A stretch of 64,000 nt of DNA from Pseudomonadota bacterium (lineage in GTDB: Bacteria; Pseudomonadota; Alphaproteobacteria; Rhizobiales; Tepidamorphaceae), in contig JAEWYT010000093.1 of NCBI GenBank assembly GCA_023458595.1, positions 13,427 through 77,426 on the forward strand, read 5' to 3'. This document shows, one piece after another, positions 48,816 to 56,940 of the stretch (position 1 is the first letter of the stretch; every line of letters begins with the position of its first letter). The position numbers and the translations under genes were made by a program. Below the pieces are notes generated by a model. It was not told the origin of the DNA and did not search any database. It saw nothing but the letters and a program-made list of their open reading frames with translations.

Positions 48816-50648
48816 CTACCGCCTCCCGAACAGCCGCTCGATATCCGACAGCTTCAGTTCCACGAAGGTCGGCCGGCCGTGGTTGCACTGGCCGGAATTC
48901 GGCGTCGCCTCCATCTCGCGCAGGAGCGCGTTCATCTCCTGCGCGTTGAGACGGCGGCCGGCACGCACGGAGCCGTGGCAGGCCATGCGCGAGGCGATCG
49001 CCTCGAGCCGGTCGAGGAGCCGCGTCGAGGTGCCCGCCTCGGCGATGTCGTCGGCGAGGTCACGGACGAGGCCCTTCACGTCGAAATCGCCGAGCATCGA
49101 AGGCGTCTCGCTGACGGCCACCGCGCCGGGGCCGAAGGGCTCCAGCACCAGCCCGAGCGCAGCCAGTTCCCCGGCCTTCTCGGCGAGGCGGGCGGCGTCG
49201 GCCGGGGCCAGGTCGACGATCTCGGGGATCAGCAGCGCCTGGCGGGCGACGCCGTTTTCCTCGATCGCCCGCTTCAGCCGCTCGTAGACGAGCCGCTCGT
49301 GGGCGGCGTGCTGGTCGACGATGACGATGCCGTCGGCCGTCTGGGCGACAATGAAGGTCTCGTGCACCTGCGCGCGGGCGGCGCCGAGCGGATGATCGCT
49401 CGTCTCCGTCTCCACCGGCGCGGCCGTCGCGCGGGTATCGGCGGAGGGGGCGGAGGGCGCGGCGAAGCCTTCGAAGGTCCGCGGCGCCTCCGCGAAGCCG
49501 GTCGCGGCGAGCGCCGTCGATACCGCGTAGGCCGACGGGCCGCCCGAACCGTATCCCCCGCCGCCCCCGTAGGGCGCCTGCCCGCCTCCGTTCGCACGGA
49601 AGCTCGACAGGGTGTCGGCGGCCATCGCGGCCGACGGCTTCGGCCCGGTGCCGGCGAGGGCGGACCTGAGCGCGCTGACGACGAGGCCGCGCACGAGGCC
49701 CGGGTCGCGGAAGCGCACCTCGGCCTTGGCGGGATGGACGTTGACGTCGACCTCGCGCGGATCGAGCGACAGGAACAGCGCGCAGGCCGGCCAGCGGTCT
49801 CGGGCGAGCACGTCGCCGTAGCCGGCCTTCACCGCGCCGACGAGGGCGCGGTCCTTCACCGGGCGGCCGTTGACGAAGAGATAGAGGTGGCGCGCGTTCG
49901 GCCGGTGCCAGGTCGGATGGCCGGCGAGGCCGGTCAGGCGCACGCCGCCGTGCTCGACGTCGAGGACGATGCCGTTGTCGCGGAACTCGTTCCCGAGCAC
50001 GTCGGCGATGCGATCGGTCAGCGCGTTTTGTTCGTCGATAAGCTCGCCGGCGGCTGCGACCGACAGGACGTTGCGCTCGCCGACGGTGAGCGAGAAGGCG
50101 ATCTCGGGATGGGCGAGCGCCAGGCGGCGGACGACGTCGGTGACGGCCTGGTTCTCGGCCGGCTCGGTCTTCAGGAAGCGCAGGCGGGCGGGCGTTGAAT
50201 GGAACAGCTCGCTCACCTCGACGCGCGTGCCGCGCGAGAGCCCGGCCGGCATCGGCCCCTCGCGGAGACCGGCGTCCACGACGACGCGGCTCGCGTGGCC
50301 GGCGTCGCCGGTGCGCGTCGTGATCGACAGCCGGGCGACGGAGCCGATCGAGGGCAGCGCCTCGCCGCGGAAGCCCAGCGTGCGGATATCGACCAGGTCG
50401 CCCTCGGGGAGCTTCGAGGTCGCGTGGCGCTCGACGGCGAGCGCGACGTCTTCCGGAGACATGCCCGAACCGTCGTCGTCGACGCGGATCAGCCGCCGGC
50501 CGCCGCCCTCGACCACCACGTCGATACGCCGCGCGCCCGCGTCGATGGCGTTCTCGACCAGTTCCTTGACGACGCTCGCCGGTCGCTCGATCACCTCGCC
50601 GGCGGCGATGCGGTCGACGATCGTATCGGGCAGACGGCGGACGGCCAT
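48816..50648 (-). CDS. mutL: DNA mismatch repair protein MutL (endonuclease type)
   Basis: 610 residues from the ATG at 50648 (an ATG three codons upstream is in the same frame). The GHKL ATPase half has IAAGEVIERPASVVKELVENAIDAGA, DDDGSGM and RHATSKL with GFRGEALPSI. A Gly/Pro-rich linker with the run GGGGGYGSGGPSAY follows. The C-terminal domain keeps the endonuclease motif VDQHAAHERLVYE plus ACHGSVRAGRRL and CNHGRPTFVEL, so it nicks DNA itself rather than relying on MutH. A REP-like region follows the gene. Confidence 0.97.
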   Translation of the reverse strand: MAVRRLPDTIVDRIAAGEVIERPASVVKELVENAIDAGARRIDVVVEGGGRRLIRVDDDGSGMSPEDVALAVERHATSKLPEGDLVDIRTLGFRGEALPSIGSVARLSITTRTGDAGHASRVVVDAGLREGPMPAGLSRGTRVEVSELFHSTPARLRFLKTEPAENQAVTDVVRRLALAHPEIAFSLTVGERNVLSVAAAGELIDEQNALTDRIADVLGNEFRDNGIVLDVEHGGVRLTGLAGHPTWHRPNARHLYLFVNGRPVKDRALVGAVKAGYGDVLARDRWPACALFLSLDPREVDVNVHPAKAEVRFRDPGLVRGLVVSALRSALAGTGPKPSAAMAADTLSSFRANGGGQAPYGGGGGYGSGGPSAYAVSTALAATGFAEAPRTFEGFAAPSAPSADTRATAAPVETETSDHPLGAARAQVHETFIVAQTADGIVIVDQHAAHERLVYERLKRAIEENGVARQALLIPEIVDLAPADAARLAEKAGELAALGLVLEPFGPGAVAVSETPSMLGDFDVKGLVRDLADDIAEAGTSTRLLDRLEAIASRMACHGSVRAGRRLNAQEMNALLREMEATPNSGQCNHGRPTFVELKLSDIERLFGRR

Positions 50649-50819
50649 GGGGTCCAAGCGATTCGCGGTTGACGTGGAACGGGGCCAGTTTCGCCCAATC
50701 CGGGCGCGGCGTCATCCTTTGCGGGACAGGGCGGCGGGAAAACGTCGCCTCATTTCCAGGTCATGGCCGAGCTCGTTCCGGCCATCCACCGTTTCCTCCT
50801 CGGGACGGCCGCCCGTGGC

Positions 50820-50840
50820 TGCCCGGGACGAGCCCGGGCA
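50820..50840. repeat. REP-like hairpin between pgi and mutL
   Basis: Arms TGCCCGGG (50820-50827) and CCCGGGCA (50833-50840) with a five-base loop, followed by TGACGG. It sits in the 255-base gap between the pgi stop and the mutL start. The rest of the gap has imperfect GC-rich inverted repeats and no gene. Confidence 0.65.
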
Positions 50841-50903
50841 TGACGGCTTAGAAGCATGCCACATGGCGGACCGCAACAAAGGCCGGGCTTGGGCCCGACC
50901 TTT

Positions 50904-52223
50904 CTACATCTCCTCGAGATACGTCCGCGCCAGCACCTTGCCCTCCTCCACCGCCGGCTGGTCGAAGGCGTCGACGCCGATCAGGTGGGCGGCGACGATG
51001 GTCTCGAGCATGAAATGCATCATCAGCTCGCCGATCCGCTCGGCGTCGAGCACAGAGGCGTTGAGGACGCGCACGGGGCGGCCGTTGCGGGCGAGCGTCT
51101 CGACGGTCGCGCGCTGCTGGCTGGCGACGAAATCACCGACGGTGCGGCCGCCGAACTCCGGTTGGCCGGCCTCGGCGGCGAGTGCGGGATCGATGCGCGG
51201 ACCCTTGTCGGCGACGTCGGAGGTAACGACGGTGAAGAGCTTGTCGGCGGGACCGTCGAGGAAAAGCTGAAGCTGCGAATGCTGGTCGACGGGACCGACG
51301 GCGGCGATCGGGGTCATGCCCCTGCCCTGCTTGCCGAGGCTCTCGGCCCAGAGCTGCACGTACCAGCGGGTCAGCCGCTCGGTCCTGTCGCCATAGGCGA
51401 AGAGCACGTTCTGGGTGATGCCGCGCGCCTCGGCATAGGCGACGGCCATCGCCGCGCCGACGGCGGACGGCACGGCGTCCGGCGCGGCCTTGTCGAGGAC
51501 CGGCTGCAACGCGCGGGCGGCGCCCTTGCGCGCGGCCTTGACGTCGAGGCCGGCGACCGCGGCCGGGATCAGGCCCACATTGGTCAGCGCGGAGAAGCGG
51601 CCGCCGACGCCCGGGTCGTGATCGAGGAACCTCACGCCGAACGGGCCGAGCAGCTTCCTGAGCTTGTTGAGCTTGCCGGAGACCGCCGGCTCGCTCAGGC
51701 CCAGCACGCGCGCGCCGATCCTGTCCTTCAGCCCCGCGTCCTCGTATGCGGCAAGCAGCGCCATCGCCTGCATCAGCGTCTCGCCGGTGCCGCCGGACTT
51801 GGAGACGACGATCGCCTTCGTGGTCTCGAGCGGCAGGGCGGCGAGCGCGTCGGAGAGGCCGGCCGGATCGAGATTGTCGAGGAAATGCAGCCGCGGACCG
51901 GAGCGGAAGTCGCCGAGAACCGGCAACCGCCAGCCGGCGACCTGGGCGAGCGTCTGGCCGCCGAGGCTCGAACCGCCGGTGCCGAGCACCAGGACGTCCG
52001 TGGCGCCGTCGCAAAGCCACTCGGCCGCCTCACGGATCGCGGCGAGGTCGCCGGTCGTCTCCGGCAGGGAGAGAAGCGGCAGGGCGCGGGACTCCCGCGC
52101 CTCGCGCAGCCAGGTGAGCACGGGCTCCGTGCGGCCCAGAACGGCCTCGAACTCGCCGTGGGTCAGCCCGCCCTCGCCGACTTCCACATCGAAACAGGTA
52201 TCGATCGTCTGCTTGAGCGGCAT
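50904..52223 (-). CDS. pgi: Glucose-6-phosphate isomerase
   Basis: Interconverts glucose-6-phosphate and fructose-6-phosphate. 439 residues from the ATG at 52223, which is short compared with E. coli Pgi (549) but usual for the compact bacterial subgroup. Conserved parts are VLVLGTGGSSLGGQTL, VVSKSGGTGETLMQ, GVGGRFSALTNVGLIPA, the active-site segment AESLGKQGRGMTPIAAVGPVDQHSQLQLFLDGP and the C-terminal catalytic region DQPAVEEGKVLAR. The leader between the M16 gene and pgi holds a 7-bp hairpin (TTCCTTT/AAAGGAA, 52272-52290). Confidence 0.94.
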   Translation of the reverse strand: MPLKQTIDTCFDVEVGEGGLTHGEFEAVLGRTEPVLTWLREARESRALPLLSLPETTGDLAAIREAAEWLCDGATDVLVLGTGGSSLGGQTLAQVAGWRLPVLGDFRSGPRLHFLDNLDPAGLSDALAALPLETTKAIVVSKSGGTGETLMQAMALLAAYEDAGLKDRIGARVLGLSEPAVSGKLNKLRKLLGPFGVRFLDHDPGVGGRFSALTNVGLIPAAVAGLDVKAARKGAARALQPVLDKAAPDAVPSAVGAAMAVAYAEARGITQNVLFAYGDRTERLTRWYVQLWAESLGKQGRGMTPIAAVGPVDQHSQLQLFLDGPADKLFTVVTSDVADKGPRIDPALAAEAGQPEFGGRTVGDFVASQQRATVETLARNGRPVRVLNASVLDAERIGELMMHFMLETIVAAHLIGVDAFDQPAVEEGKVLARTYLEEM

Positions 52224-52415
52224 CGCCCTTCCCTCGCCCGGCACTGAGCGGCGGCAGCGCCGCGCGTCCCTTTCCTTTAGGCGAAAGGAATGACGCAATC
52301 CAGCCCGGCGGGCCGGTCGGGCGGCGGGCGGACTGCCGGGACGGCCCGGCAGCGACCACGAAACGGAAGGCGGGGCATGGGCGAGGGCTCCGCCTCCCCG
52401 TCACCCCGCTGCCGA

Positions 52416-53777
52416 TCAGCCGCCCTTGGCGGGCGTTTCGACGCCGTCGGGGCGGCCGACCATCGTCACGTAGAGGCTGCCGTCCCCGTAGAGACGGCGG
52501 GCGACGCGGCGGGCGTCCTCGATGGTGACGGCGTCGATCAGGTCGTTGCGCTCGTTGATGTAGTCGATGCCGAGATCGTCGCGCTGGATCTCGACGAGCT
52601 GGCGGGCGATCTTGGTGGAGGTGTCGAAGCGCAGCGGATAGGACCCTTTCAGGAAGCGCTTGGCCTTCTCCAGCTCCTCCTCGCTCGGGCCCTCGCCGGC
52701 CATGCGCCTGATCTCCTCGTCGATGATGGCGAGCGATTCCGCGGCGCGGTCGTTGCGGGTCGCCGCGCCGCCGGCGATCAGGCCGGCGCGGTCGAGGGGA
52801 TAGAGGTAGCTGTAGACCGAGTAGGACAGGCCGCGCTTCTCGCGCACCTCCTGGTAGAGGCGCGAAGAGAACGCGCCGCCGCCGAGGATGTGGTTGACCA
52901 CGTAGGCCGGGATGAAATCGGGGTCGTCGCGCTTGAGGCCCGGCCGGCCGAACTGGATCACCGTCTGCGGGATCTCCATCTCGACGACCTTCCGGACGCC
53001 GCCTTCGGGAAGCGTCGCCTCGGCGACGGGGACGAGCTCCGCCTTCTCCGGCAGCCCGCCGAAGACCTCGTCGAGGAGGGGGCTAAGCCGTTCGGCGGCG
53101 ATGTCGCCGACGACGGCGATCTTCAGCGTGTCGCGGGCGAAGACGCGGCCGCGATAGGCGCGCAGGTCGTCGGCCGTGATGGCGGCGACCGTCTCCAGCG
53201 TGCCCTTCACCGGCCGGCCGTAGGGATGGTCGCCGAACACGGTGTGCGACCACAGCCTGCCGGCGACGGCGTCGGGACTGGTCAGCTCGCGGCGCAGGCC
53301 GGACTGCGTCTGGACGCGCATGCGCTCGATCGCGTCGGCGTCGAAGCGCGGCTCCGTGATCGCCAGACGAAGAAGCCCGGCCGCCTCGTCGAGGTTCTCG
53401 GTCAGCGTCTGCATCGAGCCGTAGAAGGCGTCGCGGCCGGCGTCGAAGGACATGTCGATCGCCAGCGTCTCGAGCTTCTCCTGGAAGTCGGACGCGGTGA
53501 TCCCGCCGGCGCCCTCGTCGAGCAGGATCGAGACCATGTTGGCCACTCCCGGCCTATCGGCCGGGTCCTGGGCGGCGCCGCCGTCGAAGGCGAACTGGAA
53601 GGAGACGAGCGGCACGGCGGACTCGGAGACGAGCCAGGCCTCGATGCCGCCGGGCGAGACGACCTTCTCGATCTCGATCGCCGAGGCGGGGCGGATGGCG
53701 GCCGTCGCGACGGTGGCGACGGCGAGCGCGGGCACGATCGTGTCAGTCATGACTTTCCATACCAGGGACTTCAGCAT
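52416..53777 (-). CDS. Exported M16-family protein without the zinc motif (non-catalytic partner)
   Basis: 453 residues from the ATG at 53777. A signal peptide is present (IVPALAVATVATAAIRPASA). The M16 fold is recognisable (GGIEAWLVSESAVPLVSFQFAF, GGGAFSSRLYQEVREKRGLSYSVYSYLYPL), but in place of HxxEH it has VANMVSILLDEGA, so zinc binding is lost. The Arg/Tyr substrate pair near REKRGLSYSVYSY is kept. In two-subunit bacterial M16B proteases one chain carries zinc and the other the Arg/Tyr pair, which fits the upstream gene (47 bases away). Confidence 0.9.
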   Translation of the reverse strand: MLKSLVWKVMTDTIVPALAVATVATAAIRPASAIEIEKVVSPGGIEAWLVSESAVPLVSFQFAFDGGAAQDPADRPGVANMVSILLDEGAGGITASDFQEKLETLAIDMSFDAGRDAFYGSMQTLTENLDEAAGLLRLAITEPRFDADAIERMRVQTQSGLRRELTSPDAVAGRLWSHTVFGDHPYGRPVKGTLETVAAITADDLRAYRGRVFARDTLKIAVVGDIAAERLSPLLDEVFGGLPEKAELVPVAEATLPEGGVRKVVEMEIPQTVIQFGRPGLKRDDPDFIPAYVVNHILGGGAFSSRLYQEVREKRGLSYSVYSYLYPLDRAGLIAGGAATRNDRAAESLAIIDEEIRRMAGEGPSEEELEKAKRFLKGSYPLRFDTSTKIARQLVEIQRDDLGIDYINERNDLIDAVTIEDARRVARRLYGDGSLYVTMVGRPDGVETPAKGG

Positions 53778-53824
53778 GAGCGGGCAGCCTCCGGCCTCGA
53801 AGGATCGAAGTACACGGAAACGGT

Positions 53825-55252
53825 CTACCGGACGGCGGCGGGGGAGGCGGCGTCCGCCGCGGTCCCGCCGCCCGGCGGCATGGCCGCCTGCGCGACCGGA
53901 TCGGCGCGCAGGTAGGCGGTGACGGAACGCTCCGGCGTCAGGTACTTGCGGGCGACCGCGACGACCTGCTCGGCCGTGACCGCGCGGATGCTGCCGGTCC
54001 ATTCCGCGACCTGGTCGACGGTGCCGCCGGTGGTGAGCGCGACGCCGTAGATGCGGGCGAGCGCCGACTGGCTGTCCTGCGCATAGACCGATTCGGCGAT
54101 CAGTGCGTTCTTCACCCGCGTCAGTTCCGCCTCGGTGATGCCGCCGGCGACGAGATCGGCGATGACGCGGTCGAAGGCGTCGGCCAGCGTGTCGAGATCG
54201 ACGCCGGGCTTCGGCACGCCGTAGACCATGAAGCGGGAATCGTCGAGGGCCGAGCCCTGGTAGAAGCCGCCGGCGGCCGCCGCCTCGCCGCCGTCGACGA
54301 CGAGGGCCCTGTAGAGGCGGCTGTTGGCGCCGCCGCCGAGAATGCCGGACAGCACGTCGAGCGCCTCGGCCTCGCCGGGAGCGGCGGTGTGATAGCTCGG
54401 CACCAGCCAGGCGCGGCGCACGCTTTCCTGCTGCACGCGCGGGCTCTGCATCGACACGGTGCGGGCGGCGCGCGGCTCCGGCTCGCGCGGGCGCAGGCGC
54501 TCGCCCGGCTCGGCGCGGCGGGGAACCTTGCCGTAGGTCGCCTCGGCCAGCGCGCGGACCTCGTCCGGCGTCACGTCGCCGGCGACGACGAGCACCGCGT
54601 TGTTGGGCGTGTAGTAGCGCTGGTAGAAGGCGAGCGCGTCCTCGCGGGAGAGCTGCTCGATCTCGTGCTTCCAGCCGATGATCGGGCGCGAATAGGGATG
54701 GGCCATGTAGAGGGCGGCGTCGAGTTCCTCGCCGAGCTGGGCGCCGGGATCGTTGTCGGTTCGGCTCGACCGCTCCTCGAGGATGACCTGACGCTCGGAC
54801 TTCACGTCCTCCGGGGCGAGCACGAGACCGGTCATCCGGTCGGCCTCGTACTCCATCATCAGGCCGAGATGGTCCTTGGAGGTCTTCTGGAAATAGGCGG
54901 TGTAGTCGGAGGAGGTGAAGGCGTTCTCCTGGCCGCCGATGTCGGCCACGGCCCGGGAGAACTCGCCGGCGGGATGGGCCGCCGTGCCCTTGAACATCAG
55001 ATGCTCGAGGAAGTGGGCGATGCCCGACTTCGTCGGCGGCTCGTCGGAGGCGCCGACCTTGTACCAGACCATGTGGGTGACGACCGGCGTGCGGTGGTCC
55101 TCGATGACGACGACCTTGAGGCCGTTGTCGAGGTCGAACGTCGTCAGCGCCTCGGCGGACGCCGCGCCGGCCGGCGCGCGAAAGGCAAAGCCGTAGGCCA
55201 TTACAACCACCAGAGCTGGAACCATCAGGCGTATCGGTGCGAACGCTCGCAT
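53825..55252 (-). CDS. Exported M16-family zinc metallopeptidase (catalytic partner)
   Basis: 475 residues. N-terminal signal peptide (LMVPALVVVMAYGFAFRAPAGAASA). The zinc motif is intact: GIAHFLEHLMFKGT (HxxEH), with the third ligand in ERQVILEERSSRTDNDPGA. The C-terminal half is GGGANSRLYRALVVDGGEAAAAGGFYQGS, where the usual Arg/Tyr pair is weaker. Together with the next gene it makes the typical catalytic/non-catalytic pair of periplasmic M16B proteases. The lspA-lipoprotein-M16-M16 order hints at envelope protein quality control. Confidence 0.93.
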   Translation of the reverse strand: MRAFAPIRLMVPALVVVMAYGFAFRAPAGAASAEALTTFDLDNGLKVVVIEDHRTPVVTHMVWYKVGASDEPPTKSGIAHFLEHLMFKGTAAHPAGEFSRAVADIGGQENAFTSSDYTAYFQKTSKDHLGLMMEYEADRMTGLVLAPEDVKSERQVILEERSSRTDNDPGAQLGEELDAALYMAHPYSRPIIGWKHEIEQLSREDALAFYQRYYTPNNAVLVVAGDVTPDEVRALAEATYGKVPRRAEPGERLRPREPEPRAARTVSMQSPRVQQESVRRAWLVPSYHTAAPGEAEALDVLSGILGGGANSRLYRALVVDGGEAAAAGGFYQGSALDDSRFMVYGVPKPGVDLDTLADAFDRVIADLVAGGITEAELTRVKNALIAESVYAQDSQSALARIYGVALTTGGTVDQVAEWTGSIRAVTAEQVVAVARKYLTPERSVTAYLRADPVAQAAMPPGGGTAADAASPAAVR

Positions 55253-55389
55253 CGGGAACCCCTCACGTAGTCGGTCGCACCGGTGCTATCAACCGGGGCG
55301 ACGGCTGCCACCGATATAGACGGGGCCCCCGACCGGCGCCACCACGCTCCCGAAGTCGTGATCGCCGGTTCTCCTCTGGCGTCTGGGTA

Positions 55390-56064
55390 TCAGCTGTTGC
55401 CGAACAGCTTCGAGAAGAAGCCCTTCTTCGCCGGCGGCGGCGCCTCGCCGTCGACCGTCGGGGCCGGCGTCCGGTAGCCGGGCGGCGGCTCGTTCAGCGA
55501 CTGGCGCGGCGGCTCCGAGCGCAGCGCCTGGTTCGGATCCTTGCGCCGGTCCAGAAGCTCGCGCGGGCTGAGCGTCTTGGTCTCTTCCTTGCCGCCGGGC
55601 TTCTTCGGGCCGAGCGCGACGCCCGAGCCGTTGCTCTTGCCGTACATGCGGCCCCATTCGTCGAGCTCATCCGGCGACATCGGCTCGGAGGCGTACTCGA
55701 CGTCGCGCGGCTTCTCCTGCAGGGCGGCCTGGCGCATGGCCGCTTCCGACTTGCGCCGCTCGACGTCCGGGTCCTTCGGCCATTGCGGGCTGAGGACCTC
55801 GTTGCTCGCCTGCGCGACCGGCGGCGGCAGATCCTGGCTCGGCTGCGCGCCCGGCATCACCAGCGGCGACCGCGGACCGTATTCGATCTCCTCCTTGGTG
55901 GGATCGACCTTGAGGCCCATCATCACCAGCGGGTCGCCGAGCATGTCCTCGACGGGATCGCTGAAGCCGCTGCTCGAGCCCGAGCAGGCCGCCAGTAGGC
56001 CGCCCGCAACGCAGACCGCGAGACCCGTCGCCAGTCTCGCCTTGATCCGATTGTCGTCTGTCAT
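55390..56064 (-). CDS. Uncharacterised lipoprotein downstream of lspA
   Basis: 224 residues. A lipoprotein signal with lipobox LLAAC (Cys at about residue 27) follows a basic start and a short hydrophobic stretch. The mature part is hydrophilic and Pro-rich: FSDPVEDMLGDP, YGPRSPLVMPGAQPSQDLPPP, SPQWPKDPDVERRKSEAAMRQA, and it ends KKGFFSKLFGNS. The PRSPLVMP...LPPP pattern resembles DUF3035-type lipoproteins located at the same place in other alphaproteobacteria, but I am not certain of the family. Position next to lspA, which would process it, and before two exported proteases suggests an envelope role. Confidence 0.75.
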   Translation of the reverse strand: MTDDNRIKARLATGLAVCVAGGLLAACSGSSSGFSDPVEDMLGDPLVMMGLKVDPTKEEIEYGPRSPLVMPGAQPSQDLPPPVAQASNEVLSPQWPKDPDVERRKSEAAMRQAALQEKPRDVEYASEPMSPDELDEWGRMYGKSNGSGVALGPKKPGGKEETKTLSPRELLDRRKDPNQALRSEPPRQSLNEPPPGYRTPAPTVDGEAPPPAKKGFFSKLFGNS

Positions 56065-56157
56065 GCGATCAATCCGTTCCCGTGCCCTTCGGCGCGATGC
56101 CCCGGCGCCGTACGCAAACACAAGCACGTCTCTCTGCCTCTTTCGAAGCTCAGCCCG

Positions 56158-56667
56158 CTAATCGGGCTTTGGGGCTCTTTTATGACTGTCCGTCAGGGAT
56201 TCATACAGAAGCCCGACCACCCCCGCAACAATGGCGACGTCGGCGAGGTTGAAGACGTACCAGGACCAACCGAAGGCGTGGAAATGGAAAAAGTCGGCAA
56301 CCGCGCCGTAAATCGCCCGGTCGACGGCGTTTCCGACGGCCCCGCCGATGACCAGGCCGATGGAAACGGCGGTCAGTCCCCTGTGGACGCGGGCGAGCCA
56401 GGCCCACAGCGCCAGGCTGGCAATCACGTTCACCACAACGAGAATCAGCCGGCCCGCATCCGAATCCTGCTGGAACAGGCCGTAGCTCACGCCCCGGTTC
56501 CAGACGAGGACGAGGTCGAAGAACGGCGCGACCTCCACCGCCCCCTTGCCGCCGATGTCGAAGGGACCGAGCATCGCCCATTTGTGGACGCGGTCGACCA
56601 CGAAGACGGCCGCTGCGACAAATGCGCCGAGGCCCGTGAGCGGACCCCAGAGGATGCGGCGCGTCAT
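56158..56667 (-). CDS. lspA: Lipoprotein signal peptidase (signal peptidase II)
   Basis: 169 residues, four membrane helices. The two catalytic Asp are in GGAVGNAVDRAIYGAVADFFHF and YVFNLADVAIVAG (motifs GNxxDR and FNxAD). Also typical: NRGVSYGLFQ. The start at 56667 gives MTRRILWGPLTG; the open frame upstream runs into the repeat region and is not coding. It lies between ileS and the lipoprotein gene. The gap to ileS (273 bases) contains a long inverted repeat. Confidence 0.96.
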   Translation of the reverse strand: MTRRILWGPLTGLGAFVAAAVFVVDRVHKWAMLGPFDIGGKGAVEVAPFFDLVLVWNRGVSYGLFQQDSDAGRLILVVVNVIASLALWAWLARVHRGLTAVSIGLVIGGAVGNAVDRAIYGAVADFFHFHAFGWSWYVFNLADVAIVAGVVGLLYESLTDSHKRAPKPD

Positions 56668-56717
56668 CGGGCGGCTCCGAGGGAATATGGGGGGTAATCG
56701 GCAAGGGTTCCCGCGCT

Positions 56718-56757
56718 GCGACCCCCCTCTCCATCTCTCCCCCGCAAGGGGGGAGAG
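56718..56757 (+). repeat. Left arm of a perfect 40-bp inverted repeat
   Basis: The arm is the exact reverse complement of 56856-56895. It contains its own hairpin (CTCTCCCCC...GGGGGGAGAG with a GCAA loop). CT- and GA-rich units of this look are common in rhizobial intergenic DNA. Confidence 0.85.
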
Positions 56758-56855
56758 AGGTGTTTGCCGCCCCCTCTTCCTCCAGCAAATGGCTCCTCGG
56801 AATCGGCTCGGGTCGCTTGGACAGCGATATGCGCTGAAGGTCGCCACAAGTGGCC

Positions 56856-56895
56856 CTCTCCCCCCTTGCGGGGGAGAGATGGAGAGGGGGGTCGC
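56856..56895 (-). repeat. Right arm of the 40-bp inverted repeat
   Basis: Pairs base for base with 56718-56757 across a 98-base spacer. The transcript of the ileS-lspA gap could fold into one long stem or two separate hairpins. It lies 45 bases after the ileS stop on the transcribed strand. Confidence 0.85.
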
Positions 56896-56940
56896 CACAC
56901 GGCAGGGCCCCTCGAATCCGCCCCCTCCAGCATCGCCGCC

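Noticed and set aside
52272..52290. Hairpin TTCCTTT-N5-AAAGGAA in the pgi leader
   Set aside because: Weak AT-rich stem without a T-run after it on the transcribed strand. Mentioned with pgi, but no regulatory claim can be made.
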